From Steroidobacter denitrificans (GTDB lineage Bacteria > Pseudomonadota > Gammaproteobacteria > Steroidobacterales > Steroidobacteraceae), in assembly GCF_001579945.1 (NCBI RefSeq), contig NZ_CP011971.1, positions 1,700,001 to 1,764,000 on the forward strand: a stretch of 64,000 nucleotides of DNA, given 5' to 3'. A model generated the notes under the pieces. It made no database searches. It saw only the letters and a program-made list of their open reading frames with translations, and was not told the DNA's origin. The position numbers and the translations under genes are program-made. Of the stretch, positions 55,943 through 64,000 are shown piece by piece; the first letter of the stretch is position 1, and each line of letters opens with the position of its first letter.

Positions 55943-57904
55943 TCATGCCGTCTTGGCGACAGCCTCCGGCGCTACGGGGACTTTGTCACGAACGGTGACA
56001 CGCTGCCGGTAGCGCCGATCGAAACAGGCGACCAGACCACCCAGCGCCATCACCACCGCGCCCAGCCAGATGAATCGCACCATGGGTTTGTATTGCAGGC
56101 GCAGGCTCCAGGCTCCATCGCCCAACGGTTCCCCCATGGCGACGAACAGATCTCGATGCCAGTCGCCGGCGATCCCCGCTTCGGTCATGGGGTTCGTTTG
56201 TACACGGTAGGTACGTTTTTGAGGATGCAGGATTGCGACCGGCTTGTCCGCGCGGGTAATCACGATCTCGCTCTGGATGGCCTCATAGTTCGGTCCGGAA
56301 ACCGGACCGAGCTTCGTCATCGTAAAGTCGAAGCCCGCCAGTCTCGTGCTTTGGCCGGGCTTGAGGCTCAAATCCGTCTCCTGGTTCCAGGACTCAACCG
56401 TCGTCGCACCCAGAATGAACAGAGCCAGGCCTAGATGCGCCACGCTCATGCCGACGATGCTGGCTGGTAGCGAGTGTCCCTTGCGCAGTCGCGAGAGCGG
56501 CTCCACCAGCGAAGAGAACGCCAGCCATAAAGCGATGACGATCCCTACGGTCGCAAGCAGCGAATGCCAGCCGTAGGCCACAAGGGTCACGCCCACGCCC
56601 AGCACCAGCGCCAGCAGCCCTAGCCAGGCCAGCAGCACCTTCCGGCGTTCGAAGGCAGCGCGTTTCCAGGAAGCATGCATGCCGATGATCAGCAGGAACG
56701 TCATCGGCAGCATCGGAATCAGGAAGGTCACAGTGAAGTACGGCGGGCCAACCGAGATTTTTCCCAGATTCAGCGCATCCAGGAACATCGGGTACAAGGT
56801 TCCCAGCAGAATCAATGCCGTGGCGGCGACCAGCAGAATATTGTTCAGCAACAGGAAGGACTCGCGCGATACGGGAGCAAAGCCTGCGTTGGAGCGAAAC
56901 TGCGGTGCCCGCCAGGCGTACAAACCCAATGCGGCGCCGACACACAGGGCGGTGAAAATCAGGATGAACAAGCCGCGGGACGGATCGCTTGCAAACGCAT
57001 GGACCGACTCGATGACGCCGGAGCGTACCAGAAAGGTGCCCAGCAACGACAAGGAGAAGCCCGTGATCGACAGCAGCAGGGTCCAGCTCTTGAACAAGCC
57101 GCGCTTTTCGGTAACTGCGAGCGAATGAATCAACGCCGTGCCGATCAGCCACGGCATGAATGAGGCATTCTCGACCGGATCCCAGAACCACCAGCCGCCC
57201 CATCCCAACTCGTAGTAAGCCCACCAACTGCCCAGCGCGATCCCCAGCGTCAGAAACATCCAGGCGATCGTCGCCCAGGGGCGCACCCAGCGCGCCCAGA
57301 GCGAATCCAGCTTGCCTTCCAACATGGCGGCAATGGCAAAAGCAAAGGGTACAGACAGGCCGACGTAGCCGATATAAAGCATCGGCGGATGCAGCGCCAA
57401 GGCCGGATCCTGCAACAAAGGATTGAGATCACGGCCATCCAGTGCCGCCGGCCACAGGCGTTCGAAGGGATTGGAGGTCGTCAGGATGAAGAGCGCGAAT
57501 CCCGCGCTGATCACGCCCAGCGTGCCCAGCACGCGGCTGGTCACAGTCCGCGGCAGATCGGCGCTGAAGGCCACCACCGCCAAGGTCCAGGCCGCTTGCG
57601 CCAGCAGCCACAACAGCAGCGAGCCTTCGTGCGCTCCCCATACGGCGGCGAAGCGATAGAACGTCGGCAGCTCGGAATTGGAGTTCTGCGCGACATACAG
57701 CACGGAAAAATCATTCTGGTAAAAAGCCCAGGAAAGACAGCCGAAAGCGATCGAAGCGAAGACGAAATGTCCGACGACGGCGCGGACCGCCAAGGCCATC
57801 CACGAGGGCCGCCGCCAGGCGGCGCCCGCCAGACCGAAACAAGCCTGCGGCAGGCTCAGGCAGAACGCCAAAATCAGTGCGAAATGTCCCAGTTCGGCTG
57901 CCAT
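55943..57904 (-). CDS. ccmF: Cytochrome c heme lyase subunit CcmF
   Basis: The 653-aa polytopic membrane protein attaches heme to apocytochrome c. It begins MAAELGHFALILAF and has the WWFWDPVENASFMPWLIGTA tryptophan-rich heme-handling motif. The second ATG (57904) has GAGGAG 5 bases upstream and is preferred to 57907. Confidence 0.95.
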   Translation of the reverse strand: MAAELGHFALILAFCLSLPQACFGLAGAAWRRPSWMALAVRAVVGHFVFASIAFGCLSWAFYQNDFSVLYVAQNSNSELPTFYRFAAVWGAHEGSLLLWLLAQAAWTLAVVAFSADLPRTVTSRVLGTLGVISAGFALFILTTSNPFERLWPAALDGRDLNPLLQDPALALHPPMLYIGYVGLSVPFAFAIAAMLEGKLDSLWARWVRPWATIAWMFLTLGIALGSWWAYYELGWGGWWFWDPVENASFMPWLIGTALIHSLAVTEKRGLFKSWTLLLSITGFSLSLLGTFLVRSGVIESVHAFASDPSRGLFILIFTALCVGAALGLYAWRAPQFRSNAGFAPVSRESFLLLNNILLVAATALILLGTLYPMFLDALNLGKISVGPPYFTVTFLIPMLPMTFLLIIGMHASWKRAAFERRKVLLAWLGLLALVLGVGVTLVAYGWHSLLATVGIVIALWLAFSSLVEPLSRLRKGHSLPASIVGMSVAHLGLALFILGATTVESWNQETDLSLKPGQSTRLAGFDFTMTKLGPVSGPNYEAIQSEIVITRADKPVAILHPQKRTYRVQTNPMTEAGIAGDWHRDLFVAMGEPLGDGAWSLRLQYKPMVRFIWLGAVVMALGGLVACFDRRYRQRVTVRDKVPVAPEAVAKTA

Positions 57905-57913
57905 CATCGCTCC

Positions 57914-58369
57914 TCAACTCGTCGGCAGCGGTGCGGCGGCCTGCTCGTCGCGCGGTTCGCGCAGACTATCGGCCACGCTTGGCGGCATGTAGTTCTCGTC
58001 GTGTTTGGCCAGCACTTCCTCGGCGACGAAGGTGCCGTCAGCGCTCATGCGTCCGCGCGCCACGATGCCCTGCCCCTCCCGAAACAGATCCGGCAGGACG
58101 CCTGTATAGCTCACCGTGATCTCATGGGCATAATCCGTCAGCACGAAGCGCGCCTCCAGGCTCCCGGCGGCGCGCTGAAAACTGCCTTTCGGGACCATGC
58201 CGCCGACCCGGAATACCCGATCCGTCGGTGCCTCGCCGGCCGAGACGTCCGAGGGCGAATAATAATAAAGAAGATTTTCCTGGAACGCGGTCAGGGCGAG
58301 CGCCACGGCTCCACCCACTCCCAGGAGAATCAGTCCCACCAGTACCATGCGCCGCCGTCGTGGTGTCAT
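57914..58369 (-). CDS. ccmE: Heme chaperone CcmE
   Basis: The 151-aa membrane-anchored chaperone binds heme covalently at His123 in AKHDENYMPP (Tyr127). The membrane helix is LVGLILLGVGGAVALALTAF. The start ATG 58369 overlaps the ccmD stop. Confidence 0.95.
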   Translation of the reverse strand: MTPRRRRMVLVGLILLGVGGAVALALTAFQENLLYYYSPSDVSAGEAPTDRVFRVGGMVPKGSFQRAAGSLEARFVLTDYAHEITVSYTGVLPDLFREGQGIVARGRMSADGTFVAEEVLAKHDENYMPPSVADSLREPRDEQAAAPLPTS

Positions 58370-58569
58370 GACGGGCCCTCCACCACCTGCGTCCCGCCCG
58401 GTGACGCGGACTGCTGCGCCAGCAGGCGCCGCTGTGCCTGTCGGAATTGTTTCTGCAGCTGAGCGCGTGCCGACCATAGATTCCAGCCGAGCACCAGGGC
58501 GGTCAATCCATAACAGGACCAGACGTATGTGGCGTAACCGCTCATGTAAAAAAAATCTTGTAAATACAT
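58366..58569 (-). CDS. ccmD: Heme exporter protein D
   Basis: The 67-aa single-span membrane protein (YVWSCYGLTALVLGWNLW) releases holo-CcmE from CcmABC. The tail is Gln/Arg-rich. Position between ccmC and ccmE supports the name. Confidence 0.88.
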   Translation of the reverse strand: MYLQDFFYMSGYATYVWSCYGLTALVLGWNLWSARAQLQKQFRQAQRRLLAQQSASPGGTQVVEGPS

Positions 58570-58572
58570 GAT

Positions 58573-59355
58573 TCAATTAATATTTACTAACCAGCTTGCA
58601 GCGCGCTCCCGCCTCAGGATCTCGCTGCGCAGACGATCGCACATGATGGCGGCAAAGTAGAGCGCAAAGGCGAGCACCAGTATGTACAGCGGCCAACCCA
58701 TGGAAAGTGTAATGGACGGGGTACCGATCTTCGAGATCGTCGGCGCCTGATGCAGGCTGTTCCACCAGACCACCGAGTATTTGACGATCGGTACATTGAC
58801 CACACCGACGATGGCCAGCAGCGCACCGGCCCGATCGGCACGCTGCGTATCGTCGAAGGAACTGCGTAGCGCCATGTAGCCCAGATACAAGAACAGCAGG
58901 ATCAGCTCGGAGGTCAGCCGCGGATCCCATTCCCACCAGGTGCCCCACATCGGTTTGCCGTAGATCGATCCGGTGAGCAGCGCCAGCACCGTGAACCAGG
59001 CCCCCACCGGCGCACAGGCCGCGGCGAAGGCATGCGCCAGCTTCATACGCCAGATGAGTCCGATCGCCGCGGCGACTGCCATCGCTACATACACCTGCAG
59101 GGACAGGATGGCGGCGGGCACATGCACATAAATGATGCGAAAGGCGTCCTTTTGTTGGTAATCCGCCGGCGCCAACACCAACCCTCCGTAGACCCCCACG
59201 AGCATCAGCAGTAACGCCGTCCAGAAAAACCAGGGTCGCAGCCGCCCTGCCAGTCGATAGGCATGCGGCGGTGATCCTAATTTATGAAACCACAGCCAGC
59301 GCGAGGCAGGCCGCCTCTGTGGGGTGGAATCGCGGCGGATGGACGTTGAGTTCAT
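58573..59355 (-). CDS. ccmC: Heme exporter protein C
   Basis: The 260-aa membrane protein loads heme onto CcmE. The tryptophan motif WGTWWEWDPRLTSELI and histidines in IIYVHVPAAILS and SLHQAP are visible. Start 59355 overlaps the ccmB stop by 4 bases. Confidence 0.95.
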   Translation of the reverse strand: MNSTSIRRDSTPQRRPASRWLWFHKLGSPPHAYRLAGRLRPWFFWTALLLMLVGVYGGLVLAPADYQQKDAFRIIYVHVPAAILSLQVYVAMAVAAAIGLIWRMKLAHAFAAACAPVGAWFTVLALLTGSIYGKPMWGTWWEWDPRLTSELILLFLYLGYMALRSSFDDTQRADRAGALLAIVGVVNVPIVKYSVVWWNSLHQAPTISKIGTPSITLSMGWPLYILVLAFALYFAAIMCDRLRSEILRRERAASWLVNIN

Positions 59356-60176
59356 GATTCGACGCTGATACGCATGGCGGCCGCCATCGCGAACGGCCCC
59401 AGACTGATGAAAAACAGCAGCAATGCCCCCAGCAAGTTCAAGGGGCCTGCCACGGCATCGCCGTGCATGGCCAGATCGACGGCACGCGCACCGAAGATCA
59501 GTACCGGCATTTCCAGCGGCAGTACCAGCAGCGCCAGCAGCACATTGCCGCGGCGCACGCCGACCGTGAGTGCCGCACCGATCGCCCCGAGCATGCTCAG
59601 TGAGCCCGTCCCCAGCGCCAAGGTTGCCGCCAGTACCGGCCATACAGACTGCGGCATCCCCAAGGCAGTTCCCAGGATCGGCGCCATGAACACCAGCGGC
59701 AGGCCCGACACCAGCCAGTGCGCGGTGGTTTTGGCCAATAGCAGCACTGACAAAGGCTGCCCAGACAATACCCATTGTTCCATCGTGCCGTCCTCCACAT
59801 CCGGCCGGAACAGGGACTCCAGCGCCAGCAATGAAGACAGCATCGCCGCCACCCACAGCACCCCCGGTGCGATGCGCCGCAATTCATCGAGGGCGGGACT
59901 GATGGCCAAAGGGAACAAAGTGGTGATGATCACGAAAAAGATCAGCGGCTGTATCACTTGATCCCAGTGACGCAGCGCCAGGCGCAGGTCGCGGCCGATG
60001 ACCAATCCGAAAATTTGCCACAGACCGGTATCCCGGGTGTCCGGGCCGGCGCGATCACCATCACGACCGGCGGTGGCCGCACCTTGGATGCCGATCCAAG
60101 GGTCTGGACGACTCGTCCCGGTGCCAGGCGAAATCTCGTTGTGGCGCGCGCCGCCGTGCGCCGAACCGGCCTGCAT
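59352..60176 (-). CDS. ccmB: Heme exporter protein B
   Basis: The 274-aa permease of the CcmAB transporter has several membrane segments (PLIFFVIITTLFPLAI; LPLEMPVLIFGARAVD). The N-terminus is about 50 residues longer than usual and low-complexity. ATG 60176 overlaps the ccmA stop by one base, so this start is plausible. Confidence 0.9.
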   Translation of the reverse strand: MQAGSAHGGARHNEISPGTGTSRPDPWIGIQGAATAGRDGDRAGPDTRDTGLWQIFGLVIGRDLRLALRHWDQVIQPLIFFVIITTLFPLAISPALDELRRIAPGVLWVAAMLSSLLALESLFRPDVEDGTMEQWVLSGQPLSVLLLAKTTAHWLVSGLPLVFMAPILGTALGMPQSVWPVLAATLALGTGSLSMLGAIGAALTVGVRRGNVLLALLVLPLEMPVLIFGARAVDLAMHGDAVAGPLNLLGALLLFFISLGPFAMAAAMRISVES

Positions 60177-60823
60177 CAGTGCAACTCCAGGGCGCGCGTG
60201 CCGGGATGGCCTTGCAGCAGCCGTTGATGTGCCGCGGCGATGATCATGCCGCCGCTGCGCAAATGTTCATCCATGCAGCGTTCCACCAGGGAAACGCCTG
60301 CCGCATCCAGATTCGTGATGGGTTCATCCAGGATCCACAGCGTCGCGCGCAACAACAGGATGCGCGCCAGGGCGACGCGGCGTTTTTGGCCGGCGGACAG
60401 GACACGTGCCGGCAGCTCGGCGCAGGCGCCGATGCCCAGCCGCTGCAGCATATCCAGCAGTTCGGCATGGGGACGCCTGCCCTTGATCACCGTGCCATAA
60501 TGCAGGTTCTCGAGGGTGGTCAGCTCGGACTTGATCGCATTCGCATGTGCCAGATAGGCCAGTTGCCGGTGGAATTCATCCCGGCAGCGGTCGATGCTCT
60601 GTCCACCCCAGAAGATGTCGCCCGACTCCCTGGGCAGCAATCCCGCGATGCATCGAAGCAGGCTGGTCTTGCCCACGCCGTTGGGGCCGACCACCTGCAG
60701 CAGTTCGCCACCGGCCAAGGTGAATGTCACGCCTCGCAGCAGATGCCTTTCCCCACGCCATAGATGGACGGCGCATGCTTCGAGTAGCGGCTGCGCGCCG
60801 ATGGCAGCGAGCGGTTCGGGCAT
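60176..60823 (-). CDS. ccmA: Heme exporter ATP-binding protein A
   Basis: The 215-aa ABC ATPase powers CcmABC. It has Walker A GPNGVGKTS, signature LSAGQKRRVALAR and Walker B LWILDEP. ATG 60823 is preferred to the ATG at 60847 for its fit to the family start. First gene of the operon. Confidence 0.93.
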   Translation of the reverse strand: MPEPLAAIGAQPLLEACAVHLWRGERHLLRGVTFTLAGGELLQVVGPNGVGKTSLLRCIAGLLPRESGDIFWGGQSIDRCRDEFHRQLAYLAHANAIKSELTTLENLHYGTVIKGRRPHAELLDMLQRLGIGACAELPARVLSAGQKRRVALARILLLRATLWILDEPITNLDAAGVSLVERCMDEHLRSGGMIIAAAHQRLLQGHPGTRALELH

Positions 60824-61156
60824 GGAGGATCCACCTGTCTTGAGCATGCGATGCGTGGCGTCGCGGGTGGCCGACTGCCAAGTCTGGACCCCACGAGCGA
60901 GCGGTAATGATGTTCGCGAGTTTAGCAGAGATCCTGCCGCCGCCCTTGATGCATCGCCCTCCTCAGCCGCGCTCGCGACCGATATATTGCCGAGCGCCTG
61001 CTCGACACCAGTCGCCGCACCATGGACGAGCAGGTAGAATCTCTCCTAGCGCTCAAGACGCATCCCGGGTTACAGCCGACGACAGCTGGACCGCCAGGTG
61101 ATGAAACTGAATCAGCAGCAGCGTGGCTGGTGACAGCCTGACTGGATGCGTGTCAT
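60824..61156. other. 333-base gap between ccmA and tRNA-Leu
   Basis: It must contain promoters for ccmA (leftward) and the tRNA (rightward). A TAGAAT at 61037-61042 is a possible -10, but no good -35 is present. No gene is seen. Confidence 0.5.
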
Positions 61157-61243
61157 GCCCGAGTGGCGAAATTGGTAGACGCAAGGGACTTAAAATCCCT
61201 CGACCTCATGGTCATGCCGGTTCGATTCCGGCCTCGGGCACCA
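61157..61243 (+). tRNA. tRNA-Leu(UAA)
   Basis: The 87-base type II tRNA starts GCCCGAGTGG and ends with encoded CCA. The anticodon loop is CTTAAAA, so the anticodon is UAA (61191-61193). The long variable arm (CGACCTCATGGTC) and TpsiC arm GGTTCGATTCC are clear. Confidence 0.96.
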
Positions 61244-61416
61244 AGAAAAACAATAACTTAAAGATTGACGCTGACTCTTGGCAGTGACTTCGTAGGACAA
61301 CTACGGGACACAACCACCCACTGCGACCCATGGCTAGCACGGAAAAGCGACACACGGCGAACGACTCTACGAGTGATCGCCTCAAGGTGCGAATTCATTC
61401 GGATACAGTGCTCTTT

Positions 61417-64000
61417 TCATGCCCTGCCCCTCTTCGCTTCTTCCGGCTTCACAGCACGGGCCGCGAAGGTGGGCAGCACTATCAAGGTCAATACGGTGGC
61501 TGTGATCAGACCTCCAATGACGACGGTGGCGAGCGGCTTCTGTACTTCGGCTCCTGACCCCGTCGCTATCGCCATTGGCATAAAGCCGACAATCGCCACC
61601 AGCGCTGTGGTCAGCACGGCGCGAAGGCGGCTCGACGCGCCGGCGATAGCGGCCTCCAGAGGCAGATCACCGGCCATCAGACGCTCACGGATCGCCTGCA
61701 TCAGCACCAGCCCGTTGAGCGTGGCTACACCCGACACTGCGATGAAGCCCACGGCTGCCGATACGGAGAACGGCATACCACGCACCAGCAGTGCCAGTGC
61801 ACTACCCACCAAAGCCAATGGCACGCAGACAAAGACAAGCGCGGCTTCACGAATAGTGCCTAGCGCCATGTACAGCAGGCTTCCGATCAACAGAAACACG
61901 ACCGGAACCACCAGCATCAACCGTGCTTCCGCGCGCTGCAGATTTTCGAACTGCCCCCCCCAGGTGAGATAGACACCAGCGGACAGCGGAACCTCTGCCA
62001 CGGCGGCCTGTGCTTCCTGCGCGAACCCACCCAGATCCCGTCCGCGCACGTTGGACTGCACCACGATGCGGCGACTGCCGTTGTTGCGACTGATCTGGTT
62101 GGATCCTTCGCGCACGTCGATACGCGCCACCGATGACAAAGGCACCACCGTGCCATCGGGTGCAACGATGGGTAATGCCGCCAGTTGCGTTGGATCATTC
62201 CGGACGACTTCTTCCAGTCGAATCACGATGTCGAAGCGGCGGTCGCCCTCGAAGATCTTTCCGGCGGATGTACCACCGATACCGATTGCCACGGCCTCAC
62301 TGACATCAGCGGCGCTCAATCCATATTGGGCCGCGGCCGCGTGATCGATCTGGACCGTGAGCGTAGGCAGCCCGGAGACTGGCTCCACACGCACGTCGGC
62401 AGCTCCCGGAATGCCACGTAATTTGACTGCTATCTGGTCAGCTGTTCTTTGCAGGATGTCGAAGTCGTCACCAAAAACCATGATAGCCAGATCGGTCCGC
62501 ACGCCGGAAATCAATTCGTTGAAACGCAGTTCGATCGGTTGACTGAATTCAAATACATTTCCGATCTGATCATCCAGCTGTGATTCGAAGCGCTGGATCA
62601 GTGCTTGCTTATCCAGCGATCCATCCGGCCACTCGGACCGAGGGCGCAGTACGATGACAGTGTCGGTAATATTAGGCGGCATCGGATCGATGGCCACTTC
62701 GGCGGTACCCGTACGCGAGAAGATGGTTTTGACTTCCGGTTCATTCGCCAAAGCCTTCTCCAAGGCAAGCTGCATCGATAGCGATTGCTCCAGGGAAGTC
62801 GAAGGCACCCGCAGGACCTGCATGGCGAGGTTGCCTTCATCAAGCGTCGGCATGAACTCACGGCCCAGTGAAACGAAAGTCGTCAATCCGACAGCGAGCA
62901 TGAGAACGGCACCAGCAAATACTGCTCGTGGCCGCCTCACCACTCGACGAATGATCGGTTCAACCCTGGCACGCACGAAGCGGATAAGGCGGGTCTCGTG
63001 CTCGTCTTCATTCGCATGCTCGCGCTCATCGGCCTGCATCTTTGGCTCACGCACGAACAGGGCGGCCATCGCCGGTACGAAGGTGAACGAAAAGATGAAG
63101 GCGCCGACCAGTGCCAGCATGAACGTCGCTGCCATGGGCTGGAAGGTCTTGCCTTCCACCCCCTCCAAGGTGAGGATGGGGGCGAATACCAGCAGGATGA
63201 TGAACTGACCGAATGCGGCCGGACGCACCATCTTGCGCGCAGCCTGAACCGCCACTCGCAATCGCTCAGTGACAGACAGGGCACGGCCCAGTTCGGTACG
63301 CATCTGCCCGAGCATGAGCAAGATCGCCTCGATCACGATCACGGCGCCATCGACGAGAATACCGAAATCGAGTGCACCGAAACTCATCAGGTTGCCACTG
63401 ATTCCGCAGCGGTTCATGCCGATCACCGCGAACAGAAAGGACAATGGGATGATCAGTGCCGTAATAGCTGCCGCGCGTAGATTGCCCAGCAACAAGAACA
63501 GCACAGCGATGACCAGTAACGCGCCTTCGGTCAGGTTCTTGGCCACCGTCTTGATCGTTGCATTGACCAGTTCACTACGATTCAGCACCGGCTCGGCAAC
63601 GATGCTCGGTGGCAATGAACGGTTGACTTCGACAAGTCGCGCCGCGGCCGCCTGTGCGACCGTCCGGCTATTGCCGCCCGCGATCATCAAGGCGGTGCCG
63701 AGTACTGCCTCATGACCGTCGTGTGTCGCCGCGCCCAGGCGCGGTGCCCGACCCAGACCCACACTGGCTACATCAGAAACCCGAACAACAAGGCCGTTGC
63801 GCTGAGTGACCGGCGACTGCGCCAGGTCATCAACAGTTAGCGCGAGCGCATCGGTGCGGACGATCAAGCCTTCGCCCGCACGCTGAATGAATCCGGCACC
63901 CGCCTGAATGTTGGATCGTTCGAGTGCGAGCACGAGATCGCCAAGGCCAAGCCCATAGGCCGCCAGTTGCTCCACTTTGGGCCTAACCGCGTACTCTTTG
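61417..64000 (-). CDS. Heavy-metal RND efflux pump, CzcA/CusA type (5' end outside the window)
   Basis: At least 860 residues of the inner-membrane proton-driven RND subunit that expels heavy metals through a CBA complex. LMSFGALDFGILVDGAVIVIE is the HME-RND segment with the proton-relay Asp; later blocks (VTNAAS-type EFMPTLDEGNLAMQVLRVPS and PLALVGSALALLVRGMPFSV) match CzcA. The frame is open to the window end, so start and fusion/outer-membrane partners lie beyond 64000. Its metal cannot be told. It lies just after tRNA-Leu, a common island site. Confidence 0.9.
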   Translation of the reverse strand, partial: KEYAVRPKVEQLAAYGLGLGDLVLALERSNIQAGAGFIQRAGEGLIVRTDALALTVDDLAQSPVTQRNGLVVRVSDVASVGLGRAPRLGAATHDGHEAVLGTALMIAGGNSRTVAQAAAARLVEVNRSLPPSIVAEPVLNRSELVNATIKTVAKNLTEGALLVIAVLFLLLGNLRAAAITALIIPLSFLFAVIGMNRCGISGNLMSFGALDFGILVDGAVIVIEAILLMLGQMRTELGRALSVTERLRVAVQAARKMVRPAAFGQFIILLVFAPILTLEGVEGKTFQPMAATFMLALVGAFIFSFTFVPAMAALFVREPKMQADEREHANEDEHETRLIRFVRARVEPIIRRVVRRPRAVFAGAVLMLAVGLTTFVSLGREFMPTLDEGNLAMQVLRVPSTSLEQSLSMQLALEKALANEPEVKTIFSRTGTAEVAIDPMPPNITDTVIVLRPRSEWPDGSLDKQALIQRFESQLDDQIGNVFEFSQPIELRFNELISGVRTDLAIMVFGDDFDILQRTADQIAVKLRGIPGAADVRVEPVSGLPTLTVQIDHAAAAQYGLSAADVSEAVAIGIGGTSAGKIFEGDRRFDIVIRLEEVVRNDPTQLAALPIVAPDGTVVPLSSVARIDVREGSNQISRNNGSRRIVVQSNVRGRDLGGFAQEAQAAVAEVPLSAGVYLTWGGQFENLQRAEARLMLVVPVVFLLIGSLLYMALGTIREAALVFVCVPLALVGSALALLVRGMPFSVSAAVGFIAVSGVATLNGLVLMQAIRERLMAGDLPLEAAIAGASSRLRAVLTTALVAIVGFMPMAIATGSGAEVQKPLATVVIGGLITATVLTLIVLPTFAARAVKPEEAKRGRA

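Noticed and set aside
59240-59275. HAYRLAG in CcmC resembles SAYRLAG encoded in reverse by the 4359-4410 repeat, hinting at a dispersed repeat.
   Set aside because: The residues are part of the normal CcmC N-terminus (HKLGSPxxxYxLAGR), and the DNA does not match well.

Overview
The window looks like the chromosome of a GC-rich gammaproteobacterium, probably near the Xanthomonadales / Nevskiales / Steroidobacterales. This rests on the fabD-fabG-acpP-fabF-pabB-pabC-mltG-tmk-holB-pilZ order, the gspG-to-gspN secretion operon, the ccmABCDEFGHI operon and, most tellingly, a nearly canonical XerCD dif site at 30041-30068. The dif site implies that the window spans the replication terminus. Gene orientation agrees: the long operon left of dif (12.8-22.8 kb) runs on the + strand toward it, and most genes right of dif (35.9-60.8 kb) run on the - strand toward it. 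The species is not identified.

0-29.6 kb, conserved left arm. An AddB-like/AddA-like repair nuclease-helicase pair (46-6361, +) is followed by the type II secretion operon gspG-H-I-J-K-L-M-N (12643 to 6370, -). A rhombosortase gene is divergent from gspG. Next come the fatty-acid, folate, peptidoglycan and replication operon, a PilZ protein, a cAMP-binding/rhodanese protein, a bifunctional beta-oxidation enzyme, an EEP-family hydrolase, an orphan ThsB-like TIR protein, a stand-alone Lrp ligand domain and dodecin.

29.6-39 kb, terminus island. Two related phage-type (DUF3653-like) genes point away from each other on either side of dif. The right-hand one is framed by two complete insertion sequences. 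An IS21-family element (30138-32907, TSD TAAC) sits 5 bp before its start codon, and an IS1634-like element (33191-35119, TSD ATTAGA) cuts off its last 16 codons. Beyond lie a small gene broken by one missing base, a coiled-coil gene, and decayed TonB-receptor, short-chain dehydrogenase and SnoaL-like genes.

39-49 kb, catabolic cluster and debris. A mostly intact - strand set (two short-chain dehydrogenases, a DUF7064/7065-type protein, a VOC protein, a zinc alcohol dehydrogenase, an unknown protein and an APH-like phosphotransferase) looks like part of a pathway for an aromatic, terpenoid or steroid-like substrate. It is followed by fragments of an OYE-type flavoenzyme, a tyrosine phosphatase, an FMN alpha-hydroxy-acid dehydrogenase, an IS21 transposase and an IS481 transposase.

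49-64 kb, conserved right arm. It holds a DksA-like zinc-finger protein, a CBS protein, a quinone reductase-like flavoprotein, a His-rich lipoprotein, an alcohol dehydrogenase, a nitroreductase and a MaoC-like dehydratase. Then come the complete cytochrome c maturation operon, tRNA-Leu(UAA) and the 3' part of a heavy-metal RND efflux pump running off the end. The most interesting biology is the dif-centred island and its layered insertions. No complete, clearly new multi-gene system was found; the best candidate for one is the orphan TIR/ThsB-like gene.
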